In this document: positions 13,176 to 25,946 of the stretch, in pieces
Layout: the number at the start of each line of letters is the position of its first letter
Numbering within the stretch: the first letter of the stretch is position 1
Source of the DNA: Prostheceraeus crozeri
Taxonomy: Eukaryota; Platyhelminthes; Polycladida; Euryleptidae
Assembly: GCA_907163375.1 (NCBI GenBank)
Contig: CAJQUW010011519.1
Coordinates: forward strand, 1-64,000
Reading direction: 5' to 3'
DNA length: 64,000 nucleotides
Position numbers and translations under genes: made by a program
The notes under the pieces: model-generated
Told to the model about the DNA's origin: nothing
Database searches by the model: none
Seen by the model: the letters and a program-made list of their open reading frames with translations, nothing else

Positions 13176-14458
13176 GGTTGTAGCATGTATTTCGCAAGCT
13201 CAAGTGTCACACAAGCATCTTATGCCGTCATGGTGCGCATGGTGTAGATACTCTCAAATTGCGCTACATTTACGTGATGACTACTCGATTGAACATCGTC
13301 AACGGTCGACATGGGTCTAACTGGCGGCCTCAATGAGAAGCCGTTCTGCCCGCCGACCGGTTTTCAAAATTTGTGGCCGGAGCCGGGATCCTACAATTAC
13401 TCCCTAAAATACATCTAAAATTTAAGGGATGCTATGAAAGGTGGCAATATGGTACAAAAATATTTATTCGTTTCTGTAAGAAATAACATCAAAAAAAATT
13501 TAGAAATGAAAATAGGACTACTGTTTTTCAGTCAAGAAGAGGTTTTGAAACATGCTGTGCTATTTGTCCCTTGTAGGATTGGTATTTTCCAAAAGAAAAG
13601 ACAGACTTCAGCATAATCGAAACTGCTCGATCACAAGATCAAATTATATCTATACATCGGAAAAGTGAAAGTTTATCTACAATGCGAAAGTAATAGTCGA
13701 TCAGACTTTATGGAGTAATTGAAAACGACGCATTTTCTCACGATTTCTCATCTTGATTGACATCTAACCATTCAGAATGCAATTGCTTATGCGGTGATTT
13801 AATCAAAAAGAAAACGGCTTATCATATTTTGCAGAAATCATTCTGTGTCTGACAAGCTTTAAAAACGAGAGTTATAACTAAACGGAGATAAACCATAATA
13901 ATGTACTCATATTTTCGAATTTCGATGTCCTTACTTGTCAATTTTTCAATTTGACAAATAATGTGAACATTCTTTGTGAGTTGACAGTAAGGCAGTAATT
14001 GACCATCAGGTGTATTTCTTAAGGGGTTGCGAAGAATCAGTCATTACTAAATTGAATTTAGCAATCAATTTCTTTTAGTTGTAGGTCTACCATTGTTTTT
14101 TTTACAAATGTTACCGTTAATGCTAGCTGCATTTGAAATCAGCTGTCAATTTATCAGATTATTATTTAATTTCCTCAAATGACAATCAATAACGAAATCG
14201 AGTGATAAATGAACGTTGTCTGCTTTGGTAGATGGCATTTTATTGCATTTATTTTTACTCGTTTCAACATATTTATGATTAAACCTAAATCCGTTGCTGT
14301 TTATTCATAAACATGTATCATAGTGCTCATAGAGTCATAAGCTTTGTCTGCATCAGAAAATTGTCATTTGAGAAAATTAAATAAGTTGAAAGTTATGACA
14401 TTTCAGTAACGTTTTCAACTAAACCAGAGAAAAAAAAGAAAAATTATATCATCTAATA
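13176..14458. other. Host DNA, no supported gene
   Basis: AT-rich sequence with only short frames. No repeat ends recognised. Confidence 0.5.
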
Positions 14459-14822
14459 AAGGCAAACCCAAAGAGGAATGCAATTGTAATGTGTGTAGCG
14501 CCAATGGTCCTAAATACAACTGCAAAAGCAGATATCTAGTTTATTGTTTTAATTGCTTTTGGTGCAATGACCTCTATGTTGGACAAAGTTGTCGACCTTT
14601 TAAGTTGCGCTATCAAGAACACGAAGGTAGTATTCGCAACAAATTCCAAAAGTGCTTTGAGCGAGCATTATCTAAAATTCCATGCTGGTGGAGAGATGGA
14701 AATAACTGACTTTGGTTGTGAGATCCTTATTCAACAATTTAATGCGATTACAACTAGAATGGCTGAAGCACGCTTCATAGCGATGAAAATGCAAAAACTT
14801 AATAGACGTCATGAACAAGTTT
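14459..14822 (+). pseudogene. Penelope-like element GIY-YIG endonuclease fragment
   Basis: Two overlapping frames together encode the C-terminal endonuclease domain of a Penelope-like retroelement. A Cys-rich lead-in (CNCNVCSANGP) is followed by YLVYCFNC, then NDLYVGQSCRPFKLRYQEH, which matches the LVY...LYVG core of the GIY-YIG fold with the Arg and His that normally follow. A frameshift near 14650 moves to the second frame (SEHYLKFHAGGEMEITDFG, then MAEARFIAMKMQKLN), which supplies the rest of the domain, including a Glu in the usual position. No reverse transcriptase precedes it, so the copy is 5'-truncated and dead. Confidence 0.75.
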
Positions 14823-14877
14823 AATGAGTTGCCACAACTATGCCTAATCAGTATTTAAGGATCCTTCCACATTTGTA

Positions 14878-14920
14878 CGCCACCCTTGAGACTGTCTTCG
14901 GACGAAACGCGTCTGGTGCC
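14878..14920 (+). ncRNA. Degenerate hammerhead-ribozyme-like motif of a Penelope element
   Basis: Just after the endonuclease fragment lies GGACGAAACGCGTCTGG, preceded by the small hairpin GTC-TTCG-GAC. Hammerhead ribozymes are known in Penelope-like elements, and CGAAAC followed by GTC is part of their conserved core. The CTGATGA box is not intact here (CTTGAGA instead), so activity is doubtful. Confidence 0.35.
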
Positions 14921-15062
14921 TCTTTTTAACTTCTGTAACTTATTGGAATAAAAAGTCGTAAATAGAAGGGAGAGACTTCTATATTTTCAATTATTTGGAA
15001 ATTACTTATCTTGAAATGAACCTCCCGTATCGACGCACAACGAGTGAACTACAAAGAGTGCA

Positions 15063-16041
15063 TACAGTCCGCTTCATAAATAGTTAGAGATTAGTTAAAA
15101 CAACAGCATTATATACACGTAGTAAACAATAATCTTTTAACTATAATTGAATGAATTTGTTTCCTATATCAAATTAAATATTTTTCTTTGTTATATGTTG
15201 ACCCAGCAAGAGCCTAGTCCTTAAAAGGACTAATGGGTGCGTTCATAGTAGCCAGATTCATCTCCTCTGAGTTCTATTACCTAAGTTCGTATTCCTGCCT
15301 GTCCTTTATACAATTGAGTTGCCCTATCTCGATGGCATGGAGCATCCATACGAAGCCAATCAGATGATCATTTAATCGAACAGCTGCCTCATCTGAACAG
15401 ACAACACGTGATCACTGATTTCGCCCGTGGCAACGTTTCATTGACCACTGTAGTCTCAGCTCAATATAGTTTGTGCTCAATAACATAAAACAAATGAAAT
15501 GAATGAATTCGACGTCTTTCGATTACACAGCATTGTTCTCGTCTGCCTAGACAAGCAGTCTAGAGAATGCACAGACACATGTCGACAGCCGCATAGTAAA
15601 GAATCCATTTGTGTGAGAAAATGTGTGGCCTATCAGTTATGCATGCGTGAGAGTGTCACGCTTTCTGGTTAGGGATGGAAATGAGTATTGAATTCCAAAC
15701 AAATTCCAAATGATTGAAACATTATTAAGGCTACTGACTGCTATATTTAGAGTACAGTCATGAAATTTTCACAGGAGCAATTTCATAACATGAGCTTTCT
15801 AAACATCTAGAGATTGTTGACTTCGGAAACGACTTTCTATGCGTAATTTGCGCTTGCTCATTTCAATTCTTAATGAAACGATTTAGTATGCGACTTTTGA
15901 TCACTAAAGTGTAAAAGCATAAGAGCTAGAGCCTCAAAATTAAGTTATGAAAAGCCGCCAGAAGTTCGCGAACATACAGTGGCGTTAAGCACCAATACGA
16001 TTCTGCGATTCGATGCAAACTAACTTTTTCCGACCGCTGTA
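15063..16041 (-). mobile_element. Internally deleted Tc1 element, inverted relative to the 62.5-64 kb copy
   Basis: Reverse-complement blocks match the element at the right edge of the window. The part at 15063-15310 (GTTTCCTATATCAAATTAAA, GAGCCTAGTCCTTAAAAGGA, GTAGCCAGATTC) matches 63730-63975. The part at 15500-15810 (GCATGCGTGAGAGTGTCACG, ATTCCAAACAAATTCC) matches 62560-62750. Between them, 15310-15470 keeps scraps of the transposase in reverse. Most of the coding region is deleted, so this is a non-autonomous relic. Ends TACAG and CTGTA are inferred. Confidence 0.65.
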
Positions 16042-19000
16042 TTTTCTAATCCAAGACTTGGTAGGGTCTCAATTTCATTGCTGGAGTGAAAGCAATTTTC
16101 GATTTTGACACTGACTTCATCTTGCAAGTGATGAAATTGTTACACATTTTTACAATTTTGTGTTTCGTCTGGACAACGAAAGTATTGATGAAATGAAACA
16201 GAATTTGTAATGACCTATGATTTCTTACTAGCATAAACATGATGACAGTTGATATTAATTGCGACATCATGTACTATAATTAGCATTTCTCAGACAGTAT
16301 TGTATTCCTCGAAATATACATTAATAGAAACAACCATAAGAAACACAATTATAAATCATCCTAAAATGTCGCGGATTTAAAATAGTAATGTTTTGAAAAG
16401 TCAAATCCACAGACTGTTTATGTCGAAAATCATTTTTGGTGGTGTACTGTGAAAAAACAATTGCAATGGAATACATGTGTCGAAGCTTTTTGGTAAAAAT
16501 TAATATGAGAAATATAGCAGCAATCTTAGCCCTCGCCCCACTGGGGAGAGGGCGATTTTCGCCCACCCCAAGCGAATTTTCGCAGCATCTTTTAGACCCA
16601 GCAAGCTATGGCCGCCAGATTTCTAGCAGCTTACTTTCTACGCATTATGCAACTTTTGACACAAGGATAATGAATTTGTCACAACACTTTTGGCGTGAGA
16701 GCTGATTTAAAATTTAATTGTTTGGAATATTTTGACTGATTTCGGTATATATTCACTTCTAATGTACATGCATATTGCGGCATCAATTCTTGATGAAATA
16801 AGTTGAGATTACATAAAGGATTCTTCTTATTAATATAGAGATATACACAAATGCAAAATCTTTCAATTTGAAATTATCTGCTTATTATGCATGCATGTTT
16901 GAAATTCAAATTTCAAATATGATTTTTTGCTATTTTTGTATCTTTTAGTTCTGCACCTGATCAGCAATTATTGAAATTTCAGGATCATATTGCTTTTAAC
17001 CTCAGTGTCTCGATAAAAGTCACCGAATTCGGTTGTTTATTTGCCTGCGGAAACCAATTGTAAAGATTGATGTGCTTCGTTATGTTGCTAGGTTTAACAG
17101 ACTCTACGCATTCTACGTTCTCTTGATATCATTGCTCTTTGATATCGTTGTTACATTTTATTGCTTTTCTCGTTGATTGATGTCTATGGCCCAATGGTAA
17201 CGCAAAATTTATAGAATGTACATGTAAATGACTAGGTCCTTTTTTCAAACTGTCGTTATATACTCACTTCACTTGGTAACTTAGTGAAGTACACACGTTT
17301 AGAGTTGTCTTTCGTGACTGGACTGCCAACTAGTCGTTAAGTTATTTGTCATTTTTGTATGCACGTTATTTTTAACTTTTTTGTAATACGCCCATGTATT
17401 TTGCAGAAACCGTCTCAATAAGGCTTTCTTTGGTGAAAATAAATACCTTGTAAAAGCACCTGGATAGTTTTATAGACGCGTTTTACACCAACACTAATAT
17501 GTGCGATTTTAGTGGCATTTAAGTCTATCCATGCGATCAATTTTTGAAGAGATTGAATGAGCGCAGATTTTCTTGATTCAGACCAACTATGATTACCATG
17601 TCGAGCACAGATTAAAAGTAAATGAACATAATTTATATACAGTGATAAATGAGGTCAGATTTTACACGTAAGCATGTTTATATCAAATATCTCAGGATTG
17701 CTGTTGACACTAATGTCCAATATATGTAATGGCAATAATGTGAATGCGCCTTAGATTGATGATAGGTAGAACGACAGGAAGTTCATGTCTGCAACAATAT
17801 TTTCAAAAGTCAAATATCAACATCCCATTGCTGAACATGTATTTGTAGCATCCACGAAATATAATGATTGTAATAAAATCAAGAAAATTCGTTTCAAGTG
17901 AAACTACAGATAAAAATCAAGAGGAGAGAGTTTAAGCATTTGAACCCTTACATTTTCTTGACGTGCTTTTGAAAATTTGTGACTTTGAAAAATTAATCCA
18001 TATCCAATTCGATGAAGAATCTTTTGAGGTAGTCGCCTTTATTAAATATGATAGTCATATAAAATCTTATATTATGCGATGCTACTCATTTTCGGGATAA
18101 CTTGAATAAAACTCAAATGGTTCAGATTTATAGAAGAAAACAAATGCATGGAAGTTGCGTTGGCATTATAAACTATATCTTCTGTGTTATCTTCGAGACA
18201 AATAATTTGATATGAATCACTGTAAAAAGTTCGAGACTTGTCAATCAAATGAACAAAGAACTTTCCCTGTTGAATAGGAAACTATTGAAAATTGAAATAT
18301 TCGTAGCTTTGAATTCAATATGACTTATTTATGAGCAGATCATGAAGATAAAGATGGTGAAAGCACTGATACATTAAAGAGAATTTGTAAACTCAAATTT
18401 GTAGCTTTAGTGTCTGAGATTTTAAGGGGACCATACCCTAGTATTTTGCCTACAAGGGATAACCTGAAACACATGATTAAGGGACAAATAATACGTATGG
18501 AATAGTTTGCATGAACTTGATATGTTAACAAGTTTTGGTAAAAATCCTTTCTCGATGTTTTATTCATTGTTTATTAAGCATTCCTTCTTTTAAAGGTACT
18601 TACACAGAAAGATGAAAGACTGAAATACATGCAAAATGATATTGATTGGTGTTTTAAGATCATAATAAGGTGCAATAAGCTATAGACATTCAAGTAAATG
18701 CGAATTTGCTTAACATGCAGGTGAAAAGACAATACATTGAGGAAATTACATCAACTCATGAAAAGAATAAATAAAGAGATGCGGAAAAAACTAACTTTTA
18801 AGTATTATTCTAAAGCTACGCTTCTCTATATTTGGATAAGGATAGAATTCTTGTTGGATTTTTTCTTTTGTGGCAGATTTCGGAGCGTAAACCCAACATT
18901 GCTCCCATAGCTCAAAAAATTGTAATTTATTGATCGAACATGCTGTTGTCAATGCTAACAATGAGAGGTCGACACTGGATTTGGAACCATCGATGAAATT

Positions 19001-19779
19001 TTGCGACTGGTGAATATCAGTCTGATATGAAAAACAATTTGAACATTGCTATTTCGCAGAGTTGAAGCACATGGCGAAACCATTTTGGTAGAATATCATG
19101 GAGAATTCCCGACTCTTCTTTTCGGAGGTATGTCGCATCTGCGATGGGAGAGTGTGATTCTCAAAAAGATCAAAGGAGCAATGTTGATAATTATCTTCAT
19201 ACATCACCATGCCCACTATTCGATGGCACATGCAGGAACTTACTAAATGGACAAAAAGAAATTTTCAATTGCTTTACAGAGATAGGAAAAATAGTCGTGC
19301 GTCGCTTGCGGATTGCTGTAAATGGCTTGAAAAAAGGTTCGATCGCCACGATTCCTTCAAATTCGGAGAATTCAGATCATTGCGCACAAGTTTTCTCCAT
19401 CATGTTGGCCCTTCCGATCATCATTAAAAAAGTTAGCAGGCGAACGAAAAAAATCACAAACTTCTCTGTAGAACTTGACATCGTCTGTCTATTTGCTGTG
19501 TGATCCAGTTGATAACAGTCACTGAAACTTTGCACAATTTAGAATGTTTAATGTTGAACTGACTGCTTATTGTTCTATTTCTATGTGATTATGTCAACAG
19601 ATTGTGCCATTTCATTAGTGTTACATGTTCCAATGCTTCCTTTCTAGTCAAACAGAAGCAGATACGACCGGTCTAATTCTGTGACACTACACCATTTCCA
19701 ATTTTACACTACTGTCTGGTTTTATTACAATGATTGCCTTCAATGATTTCTAGGAATGTCCATAAGAAGAATTTTACAT
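16042..19779. other. Host DNA, no supported gene
   Basis: A long AT-rich stretch. Frames at 16321-16705, 18340-18567 and 19046-19503 are short, overlap on both strands and show no motif. A small G+C-rich patch occurs near 16535-16620. No RNA gene was recognised. Confidence 0.5.
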
Positions 19780-20335
19780 TCGCAGCTCCATCCCATCCCA
19801 CGGGATTTATCAATTATCAACTTATCGAAATCCTACAGGCTCAATATCTTCAACAATAATTTTCAACAACTTAGTGCGTCACTTTGCATGATTACATGAA
19901 TTTTCAAAGCTGACACTGCGAAGGCAGAAAGTCATCATGCAATTAATATGTACGCTTCATTGTTGTTAAACTGCTGAAAATGTTGTTGATGTCTTATTGT
20001 GACTTCTGATTAAAACATTCACCCTAAATATTAAAGACTCTGAGGACCGTTTAACTGAATCGATGGTCACAAAGTTTGAAATAAACTTGAGGCGGGTGAA
20101 TGAAGATTTCATCTGAGTACATGTATATTACCTGTAAACAGTGGGCGTCCCCGAGGCTTCCGTCTATATTTCAAGTCACATGAAATGTCGCATGACATTG
20201 CAATTTTCGCACTAAAATCGACGAGTGCGCGGCTGCACGCGCGATTGCATATACGTGATGGTCCCCAAACTGGAAGTCCAATGCAAATGAAATTTGGCTT
20301 GCACCTAGAATAGGGCCTTCATTATAAATGGTTGG
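19780..20335. repeat. Interspersed repeat, copy 1
   Basis: Blocks here recur in the same order and strand at 57190-58565. One is the stretch from CCATCCCACGGGATTTATCA at 19792. The others surround ATGACATTGCAATTTTCGC and AAACTGGAAGTCC near 20190-20330. The second copy has extra sequence between blocks. There is no coding capacity and the family is not recognised. Confidence 0.5.
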
Positions 20336-20813
20336 TGAGACTGACGGTTTATGAGATGAATGTCGTAATTTGTGGTGAATAAAGTCCTGTGAATTAAATT
20401 AGCAATTTTCATGTTTTGCCATCTTTGATGCAAAAAGGGACATTATAATAGTTATTGAAATCACCATATATTTACCATTTTCAGTGGATATACTGAAATT
20501 AGCTTAAGTTACTCATGATGAACGATTGACTCAATAAATTTGACGCTTACTTAGTATTTTGGCCAGCTCCTCTAGTCTTCAAGGTTCCATGTCAAAATAG
20601 TCTTTTTACCAAACGGTCCTGAAACTAAGTTTTGATAAAACTGTACCAAGAAAAGTCACAAACTGGAGTTCAAGTAATTGGAACGACTTCATCAACATCA
20701 AAAACCTGGGATTCTGTTACTGTTTCAGCCAGAAAGTCTATAGTTTCTGACAGTTCGTGGAAGTAGGCCTAAAGATGCCTATTTTCAATCAGTCAGACGC
20801 TATGGAGTTTCAG

Positions 20814-21530
20814 CTAAATTTTAACAGAAACATGGGTTTCAGATATTGCGGAAGACGTTCCTGTTATTAAAATTGCAGTTTGTGGCTTTCCCTCGGACGT
20901 CTTTAACAAGAACATTTTGGAGACCATCTTCCACGAAGACAATTTTGACGCCATGATTCTCATTGACATGCTATCCACTAAATTGCTTAGAAAGCTTCTC
21001 TCGATGCAATGATGGCAAACATGAATAATGGACGCCAGCAATTCTGATTTTGTCCTTGGGTTCTTCTTGTTCACCCGTTCTCCATTATTCCCCAACAGTT
21101 TTCAATGAAGCTGAGGTCCGGACTGTTCTCAGGCCAAGGGAGAGACCTTAGTCCCACCTGGTCCTTAGAATTGGATACTGCCTCAGCTCCGTCAGCTGGA
21201 GAGAAATAGTCCTGAAAACCCACTTCATCATTGCAAAAATATGTTAATTTACGTAAAAACACCCTCTTCCGTTTGATTTTCCCTTAAGTCAACCACACAT
21301 GCAGATGCTCGATTCCACGGTTGCTGAAGGAGCCCCAGATCATCACAGATTGCGGAAAGTTGGCAGCTGGAGTTTGCCTTGATCTTTTATCAGATGATAG
21401 AATGCAGTTGATGAAGCGTTCAACCTTTCAGCAATGGCCTTCTGCGCATGCTTTTCTCTGCAAAAGTTTGAAACAGACATTGGTGAATGGACGAAGGTAT
21501 TTTCTTCTGCCCATTGTCTTCTAAATTCTA
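20814..21530 (-). pseudogene. Tc1-like transposase remnant
   Basis: Read on the minus strand in several frames, this holds the C-terminal half of a Tc1 transposase: VMIWGSFSNRGIEHLHV (about 21300-21350), then LPWPENSPDLSFIENCWGIM (about 21075-21135), then a helical tail. The SPDL...IEN block carries the last catalytic position of the DD(34)E family. Frameshifts and missing N-terminal parts show it is dead. No TIRs were located. Confidence 0.7.
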
Positions 21531-21806
21531 AGTTTCACTTCTGCGTCAAAGTAGGTGCATTCAATGACTAAGCTCAATGGCATTGGTATATATTCGCAAG
21601 TAAAAATGCCAGGAAGGTGCCCTAAGTCTGCATTTCGGAACATATATCCGTAATTAGAATCAATTCCTCACTGGTCGACTAAAAATGATGTCAATGATGT
21701 TTCGACTGGCCAAAAATAAGAAATTGCTAATTCAGTTGAGAGGGCTGCATCATAATGCGATCGGTTAGTCTGTCCGATTGACAGGCTTGATGTATTCAAA
21801 AAATGT

Positions 21807-21807
<1 letters not shown>

Positions 21808-21864
<57 letters not shown>
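21808..21864. repeat. (AT)n microsatellite
   Basis: A nearly pure AT dinucleotide run of about 57 bp. Confidence 0.95.
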
Positions 21865-21867
<3 letters not shown>

Positions 21868-24800
21868 AAGATAATATATCGAATGATACATCTTATGCCT
21901 TGACATTTGAGATGCTTATAATTCCTCGGCCAATTGAGGGACCTACCGGTCCATGGGCTCAAGTTCTCGTCCCGGATCCATCCCAGGCTTTCAATCCCAC
22001 GTGAGCCCCCCCGTGGGGTATTGTGACCCTCCAATTCTCAATAGAATTCTATAGATATAATAGAATCCTCAATAGAATTGCAATTGCTTCAGCTGCTTGG
22101 ACAAAGCTTTGGAGCACTTGGTCGCATTAAGAATAGGTCTAGGCAATGTGCATTGCACATTGCAGTATAATCAAGTAGCGCTTGTCTTCTTGAAGCCTTC
22201 TCAAATGTACATGCAAGTGTATCAAAAAAACTTCTAAAATTGAAATGGATGTGTAAGTGCAATCACCACTAGTAGCATGGTCTTAAAGTGTGAAATTCTT
22301 AAAAGTACAGGGACAAGAGATTTCGAGTTAGTCTTTGATTAATTGTATCGAGGACTAGTTTTCCTTAGTCCTAACTTCTCGATTTTTCTCCCAACGAACA
22401 GCTATTTAAAGATTCAACGATGAAACTGAGTCAAATATCATGTTGATGAAGGCAATTTCTTTTTATTATACTTAATGATTGAACTGTGCCATTGAGATTG
22501 TGGCATTCTTCTTGCAATTCATCTTCTATTCTAAGAATAAATATATTCCTTGTCTAATGTAAATTTCTTATCTAATATTACGAGTAACAAGCAATCTTTC
22601 CAGCTTGTATGCATTAGCTAAATTTAGCATCTGCAAACTCAACAGGTATCAGGTGATATTTCTTGATATTTCTTATTTTATATTTATCTATTTATTTCTA
22701 AAATCAGACGTCAGTATTCAGCATAATGCTTTAACTTGCTACGTTAGAATGCATGGAGAAGGTGGCATGCATCACCGCATGTTGTTCACAATAGTTCATT
22801 TTTGCATGCATCTGTCAGTTTACTTTGTCATGGACGCATGCTGGTCAAATTTTATCAGCTGTAAGAGCCAGGGTAAGCCAGAAGGGCGGCTTTAATGTGA
22901 AAAAATCCCTTTTTGCTACATCCGATGCATTTCATGGGGGCAGGTGTACTTTGGCCAACTCACACTGCACAAATGTGGATATATTGGAATACATCAACAC
23001 ATAATTCAGAAGAAGCAACAAATAAAGAAAGAATATGGAAGGAAGAAACCACAGAATCGGCTAAACAATGTGTCATTTAAAGCACAAGTGATGAGCCTCG
23101 CTCACGAAGAAGGAAAGATGATATTATCAACATTAATTGAAAACTTCTGACATTCTTTATTATTCAAAAGAATTTCCAACCTCAGATATTTAGATTACAA
23201 CTTCATTTCATAGTATATCACAGTAATACTCGTAGAGCTCCTAATCTAATTATCTCTCAGGAAATGGAGTTCTTCAAGTCATTAGTACGGTTTTAATTAT
23301 TAGCGCGATTGGTTCAAGGATCAAATTTCTTTGTTTTGGAGGTGCATCATTTGTATAAGAGGGATGACGCATTGCCGAAATGACAGAAAGTGAAAAGATC
23401 CACAAGAAATTACTTCCTAACCAAATCCGGTTAGGTGCTTTGATGCAGAGGAGCTTGATGAGATGTAGTACAAAGACAAAGGATACATGTGGCTTGTCAT
23501 CTCAACTGTATCAAACATAGAGACGAACTTTTCTACCTTCTTTACTGTTGTGACAGTTCTTGAAGTACATTTATGGCATGAATCGTCTGACGACGATGAT
23601 CAACTTCATTTTAAACAGCTCTTCAAGTTCATCCATTAATCAAATACGGCGACATGCTACAGTCTATTACTGTAACCCTATCAATATCCTGTTCTGCAGC
23701 TCAACGAGATCCCGGACTTCTTAAGTTTTTTACACTTCTTAAGCATTGCTCCAAATCATCATGAAATAATCATTCCAATGCTTGAAATGCTATTCTAAAT
23801 TTCTCTTTTTTTCAAAAGTAATTAATAAATGGAAGTGTGCGACTTTCCGATGCCCAAAGAATTCAAATTATTTAGAAAAGACGCGAAGTAACTGCTTAAA
23901 TGTACCATTTATTAATACTAAAAAATGACTAAGTAGTTTTTAGTCTTCAAACACCATTTGAATTTCCAATACTCTATTTAAAGTCCAGTGATTCACAACG
24001 ATGTGATTCATTGACTAGCAATTATAAAATAATGCACTCATAACTGTCTTTCCTGACGAAAACCAGCGAATTTTGGCTTAAATTTGGTTATATCGGCGCG
24101 ATGTAGCTAAAAGCCACAAAAGTCTACAAGATTTTCAAGCAGGATTTGTCGTTGTCATTTTAATGGCATTTAGGGCGACAGTTTGATGGCGCTATGTCAA
24201 TGCAACGCCATTGGCCCGACGTCGAAGAATCAGGAACCATAACTGTATCGGCCCAATGTCGACGCAACGTTGCTAGCCCGACAACTTTTTTTTCACAGGG
24301 TAGGCTTTCGGTGCGGTTAACTGAACCTGGTCAATGGCTGAATCTTCCCCACCTTTATAATGACTGAAATCATTGGTTTCTTTTATTAAAAGTAATTGTG
24401 TTATTTGAAATGATCGCATGCGGATTCCATCAAAATGAACAATAAAAATTCGCTATCGTTCGTGAATATAAGTTTCGAGAGATTTTGAACAGTCTAACTT
24501 CTGAGATCCATGTAAATACATTCGCTGCTCAATTAAAGGTATAACTGGTGCGGATCAATCTGCAGTCACACGATTGAATATTTTCAGACATCTGCAATGT
24601 AAATTGTTATTACCCGCAATTGTTATTCGGAGCTAAACCGTCAAAACCGAAATTCAAAAATCAGTCTGTACAGAAGCATTAACACGCAATACAGGCGTGG
24701 ATTATTGGGACCAAATGGATGGATTATCTCCCACGAATTTATTTTAAGATCCTCACCATTTGCATGACTCAATGCTCTAGATGTCTTAAATAGAAGACTG

Positions 24801-25355
24801 TGTGGAAGTGGATACGACAAGATTTTCATCCAGGCTCGCTCGACACACAAATTTCAAGCCGAGCCGCGGTATACGGTATACTCTCTCAGGAATTGACTTT
24901 CGCGCCGAAAAATCAGATAGGGAATCCTTCATTCTTATTGGGGTTATTTTATTGTGACTTTTTCATTCAGGGTCTATTTTCTGACGACAAATGGAAAGCT
25001 ATTTTTAACTATTGTAAGCGGATCGACATTGCAGGTTTCTTATATTTCAACTGATTTGCATTCCATTATTGAAGTAGAAAATCTTTGAAAAAATCAAGAT
25101 ATTTTATCGGCCGGAATATAATACAACACGGCCAAGCATTTTTGCAATTCTATCAGCTCCAAAATATCGCGCACATGTTCATATACGTGGCTTTGTGTCG
25201 ATTTAAGAAAAGAAAAAATTTGAATAACTTTTATGTTTAGAAAAACTGCACAGAATTTGATTCTGATACAGAACTAAATTGCTTTAGCACATTAAAAGGG
25301 CGAACTGTCATATTCCAAGCTCAATTATCCACTGAGGTGATTAAAATCAGTAATG
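21865..25355. other. Host DNA, no supported gene
   Basis: No frame with a recognisable motif. Near 24160-24300 there is a short repeat-like block with repeated words such as CGACGTCG, CCCGAC and CAACG, which looks like part of a dispersed element, but no partner lies in the window. The last ~35 bp run up to the Polinton target site. Confidence 0.5.
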
Positions 25356-25361
25356 ACAATA
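25356..25361. repeat. Target-site duplication, left (ACAATA)
   Basis: ACAATA directly abuts the left end of the large element and is repeated exactly at 51859-51864 beyond the right end. A 6-bp duplication is what Polinton integrases produce. Confidence 0.95.
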
Positions 25362-25946
25362 AGTAGTAAGCAAAACTCCACTTCTGGACCGCGCAAGATG
25401 GCGGCCATCGCTGCGTCCCCCCCCCCCCTCTGGCACGGCAGAGTGTCGTGGTCGGCCGCCGTGGTGCTTCGTGTCTGAGTCCCCCCCCCTCTGGAACGAC
25501 AGAGGTTGTGGTCTGTCGTGGTGTGCCGGCCGGGTGGGTCCACGTTCACAACATGTTCGCTGACGTCCCCCCCCCCTCTGCAACGACAGAGTGTGAGACT
25601 CGGGTGAGTTGGTCCGACCGCCTGGTTGACGTGGGCGACCGTCTAGGTTGACGTGGGCGACCGCCAGGATTAGTCTTGAGGCTATAGTGTGTGATGTTTT
25701 TGGTGTGTAGCGTCCAAACGAAGCATCGGATGAGAAAACGGAGGCCAGATTCGGAATCTACGTGAAATTTTGGGTTAGGAGGGATGTTTCCAGCGAAATC
25801 GGAGAGAAAAAATTTTCGGCTGACGTCCCCCCCCCCCTGGACAGCTTGCTTCCAGTGGACGGATTTTGTCGTGCGATAGCTCGTTTGAAAGCTAAGAGTG
25901 AGACAAATTCAGTGAAAGAATCGGCTTGTTCCTATCTGTCTTCGTT
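25362..25946 (+). repeat. Left terminal inverted repeat (~585 bp)
   Basis: Matches the reverse complement of 51277-51858. The outer 300 bp holds three modules, each a run of 8-13 C followed by a CTCTG(N6)CAGAG hairpin (about 25419-25452, 25481-25504, 25566-25590). Next come two direct copies of GGTTGACGTGGGCGACCG (about 25622 and 25650), then a fourth C-run at 25827. The inner edge passes into the tandem array. Confidence 0.95.

Noticed and set aside
19046..19503. Overlapping short ORFs on both strands, possible host exon or transposase
   Set aside because: No recognisable motif, no splice-site pattern tying them together.
21765..22034. 89-codon minus-strand ORF
   Set aside because: Much of it is an Ile-Tyr run translated from the (AT)n microsatellite.
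25325..25651. Short ORFs in the left TIR and their mirror copies in the right TIR (51615-51923)
   Set aside because: They run through C/G tracts and hairpins, occur on both strands, and differ between the TIRs only because of tract length.
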